Made by a program: the position numbers and the translations under genes. Positions 1 through 7,598 of a stretch of 64,000 nt of DNA are shown here, one piece after another. Location: contig JAWPMT010000007.1 of NCBI GenBank assembly GCA_033344775.1, positions 1 through 64,000 on the forward strand, given 5' to 3'. How positions within the stretch are numbered: position 1 is the first letter of the stretch; the number at the start of each line of letters is the position of its first letter. The notes beneath the pieces were generated by a model. The model saw only the letters and a list, made by a program, of their open reading frames with translations, made no database searches and was not told the origin of the DNA. The stretch comes from Cytophagales bacterium. Lineage in GTDB: Bacteria > Bacteroidota > Bacteroidia > Cytophagales > Cyclobacteriaceae.

Positions 1-121
1 ACATAAGATAATATCAATTGATATATTCGTTATTTAGAATTATTTAGCTTTTACGATCAAGTATCTTTTATTGCTAATTGTAGTTTAGAGGTTTTACATC
101 TTAATAATAACAGTTTACTTT

Positions 122-301
122 ATGAAATCTCAAATTACGAACCTCACTAGAGTCATTATTCTATCACTTATGATAGGCTTTTTAAGTTCATGTGCTGAGG
201 ATACTACTTTCAACGACTTAATCGAGAATATTGATGAATCACCCTTATTGGAGAATGGTGATGATGACGATGATGATTATCGTCCACCAAAAGCAGGTTA
301 A
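122..301 (+). CDS. Short lipoprotein, 59 residues
   Basis: A 59-residue reading frame starts with Lys near the N-terminus, has a hydrophobic run, and then LSSC at a plausible lipobox. A mature tail follows that is rich in Asp and Glu, with six Asp in a row, and ends in a basic/Pro stretch. This is the layout of a tiny outer-membrane or periplasmic lipoprotein. It sits alone and is followed by a strong terminator, which supports it being a real transcript. I do not recognise a family. It is shorter than usual annotation cut-offs. Confidence 0.6.
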   Translation: MKSQITNLTRVIILSLMIGFLSSCAEDTTFNDLIENIDESPLLENGDDDDDDYRPPKAG

Positions 302-352
302 TCACATTTAAGATAAATAGCTAGGTATTTAAATGATACACACACTATTGTT

Positions 353-387
353 AAAAGGGTATCCTTATATTTGAGGGATACCTTTTT
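353..387 (+). terminator. Rho-independent terminator after the small lipoprotein
   Basis: GGTATCC (358-364) pairs perfectly with GGATACC (376-382) across a 10-base loop. An A-run precedes it and TTTTT (383-387) follows. It separates the small lipoprotein from the TPR gene. It also argues against the TTG at 371 being the TPR start, because that codon lies in the loop. Confidence 0.8.
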
Positions 388-394
388 CACAGTT

Positions 395-1552
395 ATGCGA
401 TTGATTCTACTATTTCTATTCCTGGCATGCTCTATGCCTTTGGTAGCAAACGAAACATTGCAGGAAGTAAATAACCTTATCGCATCTAAAAAGTATGAAG
501 AGGCTGAGGTATTACTAAAAACATTAGAGCCATCAGCAAAGCAGCTTGCATTCCTCGCATACTCACAAAAGAAGCAAGGCAATCTCGCGAAATCATTACT
601 TTACAATCTTGAAAGCTTACAATTCGACCAGTCTGTTGAAGATCTGTTTGACTGCTATATGAATATTTCCTGGTTGTACAGGAGAACAGGACAATTTGTG
701 GAAGCTCAAAAATTCATTGAAGATGCCGAGAAATTATTGTCGGAATTAAGTACGGCAATCGAAGAAGGAGAATCGATAAGTAAGCAGGAAAGAGAGCTGT
801 TTTTTCTTCATTTTAATTATGGATTGATATACTACAATGCCGGAGAATATGGCGATGCAATCGCTCAATTAAAAATCGCCTTAAAGAATACCTATGATCA
901 GGCTTTACAAGCTCGATGCTTAAACTTTCTTGGTCGCTCAGCTCATCTTCTAGATGATATCCCAACTGCAATCAATTATTATGATTCTATTCTAACGCTT
1001 AATTATTCCGGCAAGTACTTAGCCAGGGCGTTGCATAATAAAGCTCTTCTACTTCAAGAGATCGGTGAAGATCCTTCGGATTTATTTCATCGTGCACTTG
1101 AATTGAAAAAAGGCAACGAACAATTTGTCACTTTACAAGATTACGGAACCTACAGAAAAGACCTGAAAATGCTTATTTCAGCGCTTGAATATTATCCACT
1201 CAATCCTGACGAAGAAGATTTTGAGATATATAGAACCATAGAGCATCTATATTTAGACGAAGGAAACTTGGTCCAAGCGCGGAAGTATGATCAGCTCTAT
1301 CATGATGAAGCAACTCGATACATAGCGATGATCCAAGAAGCGAAATTGCTTTCGCAACAATTCAACATGACCAATGTAATTGCTCAGTACGAGAAGAACA
1401 AGAACCTGAATTCAGTTAACTCTTGGCTCAGATCGCATATTATATGGCTGGTGCCTTCTCTAGTGGTTTTTGTTGGTTTTGCCCTTTTCGTTATTATCAG
1501 AACTATTCGGCTTCGTAGACGATACGTTAAAATCGAAGAAAAGTACAAATAG
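395..1552 (+). CDS. TPR protein with N-terminal signal and C-terminal membrane anchor
   Basis: From the ATG at 395 the protein is about 385 residues: a signal peptide (MRLILLFLFLACSMPLVANE), then helical TPR-like repeats over roughly residues 25-330, then one transmembrane segment (WLVPSLVVFVGFALFVII) and a short basic cytoplasmic tail ending in a likely helix. Bacteroidetes have many such TPR sensors whose C-terminus continues into a kinase or HTH domain. This one stops after the membrane helix, so it would have to signal through a partner or act as a scaffold. An in-frame TTG at 371 would add eight residues but lies in a terminator. It converges on the next gene with 4 bases between stops. 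Confidence 0.75.
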   Translation: MRLILLFLFLACSMPLVANETLQEVNNLIASKKYEEAEVLLKTLEPSAKQLAFLAYSQKKQGNLAKSLLYNLESLQFDQSVEDLFDCYMNISWLYRRTGQFVEAQKFIEDAEKLLSELSTAIEEGESISKQERELFFLHFNYGLIYYNAGEYGDAIAQLKIALKNTYDQALQARCLNFLGRSAHLLDDIPTAINYYDSILTLNYSGKYLARALHNKALLLQEIGEDPSDLFHRALELKKGNEQFVTLQDYGTYRKDLKMLISALEYYPLNPDEEDFEIYRTIEHLYLDEGNLVQARKYDQLYHDEATRYIAMIQEAKLLSQQFNMTNVIAQYEKNKNLNSVNSWLRSHIIWLVPSLVVFVGFALFVIIRTIRLRRRYVKIEEKYK

Positions 1553-1556
1553 GATT

Positions 1557-2003
1557 TTACTTTTTAGAGGGGAATAGTAAAGAGTTTTTCAAGAGGGCAG
1601 AAAGTTCATCGTTACGAGTTTTCAGTTTTGTTATTTGCACCTTTTGCATGGCATGATCCATATCCAGATGAACTAAGAACTCACGAAGTACAGTCAATTT
1701 TTCTGCAACCTCTGAAGTTATTCCCATCTGTAATATTTCATCTACTAAAGTTGTGAGTTCAGTTGGTTCTGCATTTTCATCCACTGTCCCTAACACTTCA
1801 CCTTGTCCTAAAAGGAGCCATTTAGAATTTACGTCAGGGAATGTGTTCAGAATTTTGACCAGTATATCACTGCTTAAACTCGTGTCTCTTCTGAGGAATG
1901 TACCGATAGTATTGTTTGCTACTCCAATGGCTTTTTCGAACCTGCTAATGTTGAGGTCTTTGAGATCAATAAGATGTTTTATTCTACTTGAAAGGGAACT
2001 CAT
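1557..2003 (-). CDS. XRE-family HTH repressor (phage C1-like)
   Basis: 148 residues. The N-terminal helix-turn-helix (about 1-65) has the usual pattern of this family in Bacteroidetes: SRIKHLIDLKDLNISRFEKAIGV..NNTIG, then a segment ending SKWLLLGQGEVLG, like the SxxWLLtGeG signature. The C-terminal part (about 95-148) is predicted helical with Leu spacing, probably for dimerisation; no peptidase motif is seen. It is convergent with the TPR gene and faces a structured intergenic region. Phage-type repressor ancestry is likely, but no phage genes are nearby. Confidence 0.75.
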   Translation of the reverse strand: MSSLSSRIKHLIDLKDLNISRFEKAIGVANNTIGTFLRRDTSLSSDILVKILNTFPDVNSKWLLLGQGEVLGTVDENAEPTELTTLVDEILQMGITSEVAEKLTVLREFLVHLDMDHAMQKVQITKLKTRNDELSALLKNSLLFPSKK

Positions 2004-2129
2004 ATAGCGAAAGCAGAAAACAAAATTTAGAATTTTGCTTGTTTATTAGAAAATAGTTAGCGTAATTTGACTTGTAACTCACTACAGTGGGCAATATAAG
2101 CAAACCGTAGATGAGTCAAAGATATTTAG

Positions 2130-2320
2130 TAGTGCTTACCTCTTATTAGGTAGTCTGAAAAATATATGCTTCAGAAGGCTGACCATGTGATACCGAAGGA
2201 GCAAATTTTCTGACGCAAGTTTAGAGTTTTAGGCTCTTGATTCGCGGAAGGAATCTAGGTTGATTGCTGAGTAACGACAGCTGGTTAAAGGACGGGTTTC
2301 TAGTGAGTAAACCCGTCTCT
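2130..2320 (+). ncRNA. Candidate structured RNA 1 with terminator
   Basis: Successive stems are visible: TACCT/AGGTA, TCTGAA/TTCAGA, a 13-base-pair stem with two mismatches, GCTG/CAGC, and a final perfect hairpin GACGGGTTT (2291-2299) with AAACCCGTC (2309-2317) followed by a pyrimidine-rich tail. The 3' part (GAGTAA, then GCTGGTT, then the terminator) resembles the 3' part of the next unit. I tried to match it to cobalamin, TPP, SAM, c-di-GMP, 4.5S and 6S consensus elements and saw no fit. The 5' end is a guess. Confidence 0.4.
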
Positions 2321-2325
2321 TCTTA

Positions 2326-2508
2326 TGAAGATAATAAAATATCAAACGAAAACTTCTGTCTCCATTACAGAAGATATACTGATTGTATTTGCAGTAGATG
2401 TAGAACCCTGCTGTGCCTTGAGAATTATTAAGATGTATGCTCTGTTTGGCGGAGTAATACCGATGCTGGTTCTATGGCAAAGTCGGGACACACGTCCCGA
2501 CTTTCTTT
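2326..2508 (+). ncRNA. Candidate structured RNA 2 with terminator
   Basis: It begins with a CTTCTGT/ACAGAAG hairpin, then a GCAG/CTGC stem. TAGAACC near 2402 can pair with GGTTCTA near 2468, closing a large domain. It ends in an exceptionally strong terminator: AAAGTCGGGAC (2479-2489) with GTCCCGACTTT (2494-2504). GAGTAAtaccGATGCTGGTT just before the terminator parallels GAGTAAcgacaGCTGGTT in unit 1, so the two may be tandem diverged copies. The family is unknown. Confidence 0.4.
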
Positions 2509-2562
2509 AAGCTCTACGATAAACCGTTACTGTTTCAACCCTAAGATACAATATCAAATGGA

Positions 2563-2635
2563 ATGCACCCTGGTTAAGCGGGTGCATGTTTCAGAAGCCG
2601 AGGATGGGGTTAGCATTGCTCACCTGACCAGGGTG
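2563..2635 (+). promoter_or_regulatory. Two mutually exclusive stems upstream of the lipoprotein gene
   Basis: ATGCACCC (2563-2570) pairs perfectly with GGGTGCAT (2580-2587). The overlapping CACCCTGGT (2566-2574) pairs perfectly with ACCAGGGTG (2627-2635). Both cannot form together, which is the geometry of an attenuator or riboswitch expression platform. It lies 93 bases before the start at 2728. No known ligand-binding core was recognised. Confidence 0.35.
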
Positions 2636-2727
2636 GGTGTTGTTAAGCCCTCCTCATTTTGGAAGTTTCATCCTCAGATTAATAGCGCTAACTATTAAAA
2701 TTTTATCCTATAAATCCTTATATACAA

Positions 2728-4041
2728 ATGAACCAATTAAGAATTCCGAAGCTATTTATACTACTCATTATCTTTATTCTCTGGGCATGTGACCAGACTA
2801 TTGATGAAGTCAGTCCTGAATCAAGACATTCATGGGAAAGAAAAACCATTAGCGTATCCGATAGTGAAAACCTAGGAAACATACTTAAAGACATTATGAA
2901 TTCTCCCTCTGGCGCAAGAATAGAAACCCATTTCGGAGAGTTGGATCAAACGGAAGTGGCGATGATAAAATTTGATAGCCTTGAACGATTTAGTCTTTTG
3001 TTCAAAAGTGATGATCCATTTATCTTTTCCAATCTCATCATCCAAAACGTCGATGGAAAAACGACCACCAAAATCCTAAGACAAGTCCCGGATTTGGAAT
3101 GGATTGCGACCTCTGGCGAAGAAGTTCAATGGAAGAATTTTACTGGTAGATTAGAAATCTACAATCTGGATGGCGAATTGTTAAACTCAACCAGGATGGA
3201 AAATGGTCTAAGTCAAGATTATTATAATGGTAGAGTAGAAGATGAAGTATGCACCCAAACAGTAATATGGCAAATTATTAGAACTACACCAGATGGTACC
3301 ACGTTCACAACCTATGAGTACGGGACAGATTGCTTCTTTACCGGAGATAATAACTTGTGGTATAGTGGTGGCGGCACGGGTACCACAGGATCAGGAGGTA
3401 GTTCTGGCACCGGAGACACAACGGGAGGTGATACTACGCATGATTCCAATATAGACTGTAGCACGATGGGTAATGAGGAGTGTCCGGAAGCCCCTGATAA
3501 TCCAATTCCTATGCGTACAATTGAACTATCCGATGAAGAGATAAAAAGAATTCTAAGCAAAAAACCTTTACAGGAATATCAAAACAAGTGTACCGGAGCA
3601 TCTGCGATGTGGAATAATTATCCTAACAATGAGGTAAATGCGTATATAGCTGCAGATGGTTCCTTGTTTGTTACTGATGTTCTGAGTTATAACGGAGGAA
3701 ATGCGCAGGGCCTTTATGTATTTGAAGGAGATGCTTATTATGCTTCAAATGGCCAACCTAATTTGAACTATCAAGGCATGATAAAGATAGGAAGTGGCAG
3801 ATCTCAATTTTATCTAATACCTGTGGTGGCTAGTGTTCACACTCATGCACCTTGTAGATCCGATGGGACCAACGGTGTATCCCATACGGTGAGTGAAGGT
3901 GACAGAAACAGAGCTCGCGAATATCCAATGGTCAACCACTATGTGATTGGGTGTGGAGCAGTTGCGCAGTATAATACAAGTAGTTCGTTTTTCAATGTCA
4001 AGTCAGGTGGCTTATCTTCGACTTGCAATGACTTGAAATAG
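2728..4041 (+). CDS. Lipoprotein with JAMM/DUF4329-like C-terminal domain
   Basis: 437 residues with a lipobox ending at Cys21 (LWAC). An N-terminal region of about 190 residues has no recognised fold. A Gly/Ser/Thr linker (about 214-240) leads to a C-terminal domain from about 265. That domain carries His371-Thr-His373 and Ser389-Glu-Gly-Asp392, the HxH...SxxD arrangement of JAMM-type zinc sites, as in DUF4329 domains found at the C-termini of RHS-type proteins. The spacing between HxH and SxxD is longer than in classic JAMM proteases. Several Cys pairs suggest an exported, disulfide-bonded protein. The next gene starts one base after its stop. Activity is inferred only. Confidence 0.6.
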   Translation: MNQLRIPKLFILLIIFILWACDQTIDEVSPESRHSWERKTISVSDSENLGNILKDIMNSPSGARIETHFGELDQTEVAMIKFDSLERFSLLFKSDDPFIFSNLIIQNVDGKTTTKILRQVPDLEWIATSGEEVQWKNFTGRLEIYNLDGELLNSTRMENGLSQDYYNGRVEDEVCTQTVIWQIIRTTPDGTTFTTYEYGTDCFFTGDNNLWYSGGGTGTTGSGGSSGTGDTTGGDTTHDSNIDCSTMGNEECPEAPDNPIPMRTIELSDEEIKRILSKKPLQEYQNKCTGASAMWNNYPNNEVNAYIAADGSLFVTDVLSYNGGNAQGLYVFEGDAYYASNGQPNLNYQGMIKIGSGRSQFYLIPVVASVHTHAPCRSDGTNGVSHTVSEGDRNRAREYPMVNHYVIGCGAVAQYNTSSSFFNVKSGGLSSTCNDLK

Positions 4042-4042
4042 A

Positions 4043-4591
4043 ATGAAAAAATATCTCATAATCGTCTTTGGGTTGCTCGTAAACATAGTTTACGGGCAAC
4101 ATTTAGACATCAAAGAAGTAACATTAAGCGATCAGTTCTTAATTGAAAGTATTGAAGATTTGATTGAGAAAACTGAAAATGAGGATGAACATTTTTCAAA
4201 AGGTCTTGGCTATATTAAGTTGTATGAGTCCAAAGTATCGTGTGATAGTATTTCCCGTCAGTATTGGATAACACCAAGCCTTACAGGAGTAAAGCCATAT
4301 ACGGTGCCACAATTCTATACTACGGTATCTGACAGGCCAGTACTACTTTATGTGGAATCTCTGAATAGGTTGATAAATATTCAGTTCTCAAGAAAGTCCT
4401 TGAAAAAACTGAACAAGATTTTGAGTAATTATTTACTTCCAGCACATAAAGTAAAAGCGAAAGATGAAGAAGGAAATGTGGTAATTAAAGATAAGAATTT
4501 CAGGCAAGAGTATTATTTCGTCCGAAAAGGGATATTTATTAATTACGATGATCAAAATAATGCGTCCATGCACCAAGACCTCAGTTACTAA
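4043..4591 (+). CDS. Small secreted protein paired with the JAMM-like lipoprotein
   Basis: 182 residues with a clean signal peptide (MKKYLIIVFGLLVNIVYG, then QH) and no lipobox. The mature protein is mixed alpha/beta with no motif I can name. It is almost certainly co-transcribed with the JAMM-like lipoprotein, since one base separates stop and start. The pairing of a possible exported hydrolase with a small exported protein would fit an inhibitor or immunity partner, but this rests only on position. Confidence 0.6.
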   Translation: MKKYLIIVFGLLVNIVYGQHLDIKEVTLSDQFLIESIEDLIEKTENEDEHFSKGLGYIKLYESKVSCDSISRQYWITPSLTGVKPYTVPQFYTTVSDRPVLLYVESLNRLINIQFSRKSLKKLNKILSNYLLPAHKVKAKDEEGNVVIKDKNFRQEYYFVRKGIFINYDDQNNASMHQDLSY

Positions 4592-4632
4592 ACTTATGCC
4601 TTTTAACAAACATCATGGAGAAGCGTAAAAGA

Positions 4633-5760
4633 TCATTCCTTGCCAAACCACTCTTCCAAAACTCGCTGTGCTTTCTTGCCATCTGGAGAATAATTAGGTC
4701 GTGCTTTATGGCGACGATGTGGCTCCCATCTCCATACAAATACACCCTTCATCCAACTCTCATCCCAGATCGTTTCGAACATACTTTCATAGGCCCAGGT
4801 TTGTAATACTTCATTGTTTAAAGCATCTCTCTTTGTCATGATCCAGGGTTCTTTACCTACATACTCCTCATCCTCATAACCCCATTCCGTAAGGATAATA
4901 CCCCGTTGGTGTGATGATGAAATTTTCTCAAGCTCTGAAGAGATCCTTTCCCAAGATTTTATCAACGCCTCTTTGGATGGCAAACGCTCATTGCTCAAAG
5001 GGAAATAGGCATCCACTCCGATATAATCGAAAGAATTCCAAAACTTGATCTTGTCGTAACTGTCCCAATTTGCGGCATAAATTATTGGTCCATCATAGAC
5101 TTCCCGGACTTGTTTCGCCAACTTTCGGAAAAAGTCAGGCCGTTCTAATGCCACGCGCTTAAGCTCAGTACCTACACAAAATAATTCAACATCCAGTGAG
5201 TCAGCAATCCGGGCATAGTCAAGTATGAAGTCAATATATCCCTTCTCAAAGACCTGCCAATCTTCCTCTGTTTTTACTGCAAAATCTCATCTCCAGCTAC
5301 TGTTACCTTCTACCTTACTTTCCTGACTTGATATGAACTGCCTTGCACTCCTCGCATATTGCATTCTCGAAATACTATCTTCAAAATTGACCTCTGGTTC
5401 CTCCCACCCAGTCATGTCCCAACCTATCGCCAAATGAGGCTTTAACATGATCTTCAGTCCATGTTTCCTTGCCAGTCCGACACCCTCATAAACGGCCTGC
5501 TTGGTTTCACCATACCATTGCCGTTGAAAACTGTATTTGACTTGTAAAGTTTGACGATAAACAGTAGCCTCAGGGACAAGAGCCACAAAGTTTCCATTGA
5601 TTTCCGCCATATTACTAAAAGCTGTTGAATCATACGGCCCACGACCAGGGCCAGTAAAAGTGAGTCCTTTGATCTGGTTGTTGAAATGCTCTGCAACTTG
5701 CAAGTCAGTACGACAACTTACGAAAAGCAATATCGATAAAATAGCAGCTAAGAATTTCAT
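4633..5760 (-). pseudogene. GH113-like TIM-barrel glycosidase lipoprotein, broken by one stop
   Basis: Two reading frames lie in the same phase: 5760-5287 (signal and lipobox MKFLAAILSILLFVSC, N-terminal half) and a C-terminal half ending at 4633. They are separated only by a TGA at 5287-5289. Reading through gives SSWR-stop-DFAVKTEEDWQVFE, where homologues would be expected to have Gly (GGA). GTEL at the strand-4 position and LTEWGY further on supply the two expected catalytic Glu residues. It is the last gene of the minus-strand copper cluster. A sequencing error at one base is an alternative. Confidence 0.75.
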
Positions 5761-5792
5761 GAAAAGTTGGTTTCACATCACAATTTAATACG

Positions 5793-6998
5793 TCACATCC
5801 CCACCTTAGCCACCTTCACCGAGTTACTATCTTCTGCCAGATCAGTCCAGGCAAACCACATTTCACCGTCGTGATAAGCCATTTGAGGGAAGCCGCTACC
5901 TCTAGACTCATTGCTTTGGGCAATGGTCATAGCAGGTTCTGCGCGTCCAGTCTTACTCACGATCCTGGCTTTGATGACACTGTTTTCCCCTTCACGACCT
6001 AGCCAGCTGATCATGGCTTTCTCTTCATCGATCATTACCACATCTACACGTCCCAGGGGCATTTGATTATCAATGGTCACCGGATTACCGAAGCTTGCGC
6101 CTCCATCCTCCGAGAAGATCAATTTTACTTGTGGTTGCTTATTAGGAGCGGCAAACCAGGCTACCGCCAAAGTATTCCCCACCGCATCGGCTCTCGGTCC
6201 ATTGACCGGACAGCCTTCAATCTTCCAATTGTCGGCATAGATCGTTTGTGGTGCAGTCCATTCTCCTTCTACCAGTCTAACAATAGACATGTCGCGAACT
6301 TCCATTTCAGAGCGATCACGATAAACGACAACCGGTCCATTAGTGGTCATGGCTCCACCGGTTTGACAGCAATCACAAACCCGATTGTCCAATTCCACTT
6401 CGTTAGAAAGTGCTCCCTGATCATCCAGCATGGCCGCTCTTATCGTCATAGCTCCCTGGTGTTCACCATGACCACCAGAAGTGTTTCTGCCATCCAGCCA
6501 GGCCAGTTGAAATCCATTAGTTGCCGTGGGGATCATGGTTGCAAATCCATGCTCGGTAGGAGTACCATCCTTGTGTGGGACCATCGATGCAGTCTAGGTA
6601 TTTTCGACTTTCCTGGTAATGTTCACGTCGTAAGAATAAGTACCTGAAGAACTCTTGGCCAGATAATGCGCAACCATTCCTCCGTCCTTACTAGCGGCCA
6701 ACATGGGATAATCAGCCCAATTGACAAACCAATCCGTACCAGAAGCAATGTCCTCGGTAGAAGACCAGTTATTCCCTTCCCATTTCGCATATTTCAAAAG
6801 CGCGGTATCTCCCAATTGCTCTACCCAGGATAAATACAACTCACCATCATCACCGGAGATCAAATAAGGCAATGAGCTATTACCTATAGCCGGTGAGGCC
6901 ACGGCAGCCAATGCCTGCTTTACCTCAGCATCCTGCTCCTTTGGTCCCTGAGTACACCCGAGGACCAAAAGGAATAAAAAGATATAGGCCCCTTTCAT
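5793..6998 (-). pseudogene. Sialidase/BNR-propeller-like lipoprotein, broken by one stop
   Basis: The N-terminal part (6998-6594; lipobox FLLVLGC) and C-terminal part (6584-5793) are in the same frame, split by TAG at 6594-6596. Readthrough gives KVENT-stop-TASMVPHKDGTPTEHGFATM; Trp (TGG) is the likely original. The body has repeated beta-strand units with Asp-box-like pieces (SEDGGASFGNP) typical of exo-alpha-sialidase-like six-bladed propellers, although true sialidase active-site residues are not established. Its start overlaps the DUF2911 stop by one base. The neighbouring GH-like gene carries the same kind of lesion. Confidence 0.75.
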
Positions 6999-7573
6999 CA
7001 GCTATTCTTTACTTCAAAACTGATGGCCACATCATCCCAGGAAATGGTGATGGTACCAGTTGCTTCATCAACAAGCTCTACCAAATAGGTCAATGACTCC
7101 ATTGGCTGATCCAGCTTCTTTGGAGTCACCTGAAATCTCACCACATCTTCAGCCTGATCGTAATCATCGGCTAAGTGCTGCTCCCAGTTTTTATTGATGA
7201 TCACAGTCCACTCTTCTTCACCAGGAATGGTAAACAGCGCATACTTTCCTATTGGTATTTGTGTCCCTCCAATTTCGACATCCTTAGAGAAGCGAATGGA
7301 AGTGGCATTGTGTGCACCCGTCACCCAAACTTCACCATAGGCTACCAGGCCACCGAAGATCTGACGTCCGCGCTTACTTGGTGAATGATACTCGATATGC
7401 ACATGGTTTTTACCCACATTGGTCATGGCCATTTTAGCGGGACTCTTGGATTTAGGCTTTTCTGAACTTGCTGCAGCATGACCTTCATGGCCACTATGGT
7501 CTTCAGACTTATTCTCAGGAGCTGAGCACGCTCCAAGGATCACCAGGATCAAAAGGAATGTTAGATTTTTCAT
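6998..7573 (-). CDS. DUF2911 lipoprotein
   Basis: 191 residues: lipobox LVILGAC, then a His-rich stretch (EDHSGHEGHAAA), then the DUF2911 domain (about 45-190) with the conserved VWVTGAHNATSIRFSKDVEIGGT..PIGKYALFTIPG core and the closing strand TITISWDDVAISFEV. Its function is unknown in the family. It lies directly after cusB in the efflux operon. The His-rich segment suggests periplasmic metal contact, which is inference. Confidence 0.85.
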   Translation of the reverse strand: MKNLTFLLILVILGACSAPENKSEDHSGHEGHAAASSEKPKSKSPAKMAMTNVGKNHVHIEYHSPSKRGRQIFGGLVAYGEVWVTGAHNATSIRFSKDVEIGGTQIPIGKYALFTIPGEEEWTVIINKNWEQHLADDYDQAEDVVRFQVTPKKLDQPMESLTYLVELVDEATGTITISWDDVAISFEVKNS

Positions 7574-7598
7574 GTTTATAATTTCTTAGGTTTGAGGG

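Larger units (their letters stand above)
2004..2727 (+). other. Long gene-free region rich in RNA hairpins
   Basis: The 720-base gap has no convincing coding frame; the short frames at 2325-2510 and 2474-2698 run straight through perfect hairpins. It contains, in order: TACCT/AGGTA and TCTGAA/TTCAGA stems, an extended 13-base-pair stem near 2213-2249, a terminator at 2291-2320, a CTTCTGT/ACAGAAG stem near 2350, a second terminator at 2479-2508, and a pair of competing stems at 2563-2635. The layout suggests small RNAs and/or a leader for the lipoprotein gene at 2728. Confidence 0.55.

Noticed and set aside
2130-2320. 4.5S/SRP RNA or a known riboswitch
   Set aside because: CCGAAGGAGCAAA resembles the SRP tip only loosely; no fit to cobalamin, TPP, FMN, SAM, c-di-GMP or fluoride consensus.
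2325-2698. Short plus-strand open frames
   Set aside because: They run through perfect terminator hairpins and have no start context or family resemblance.
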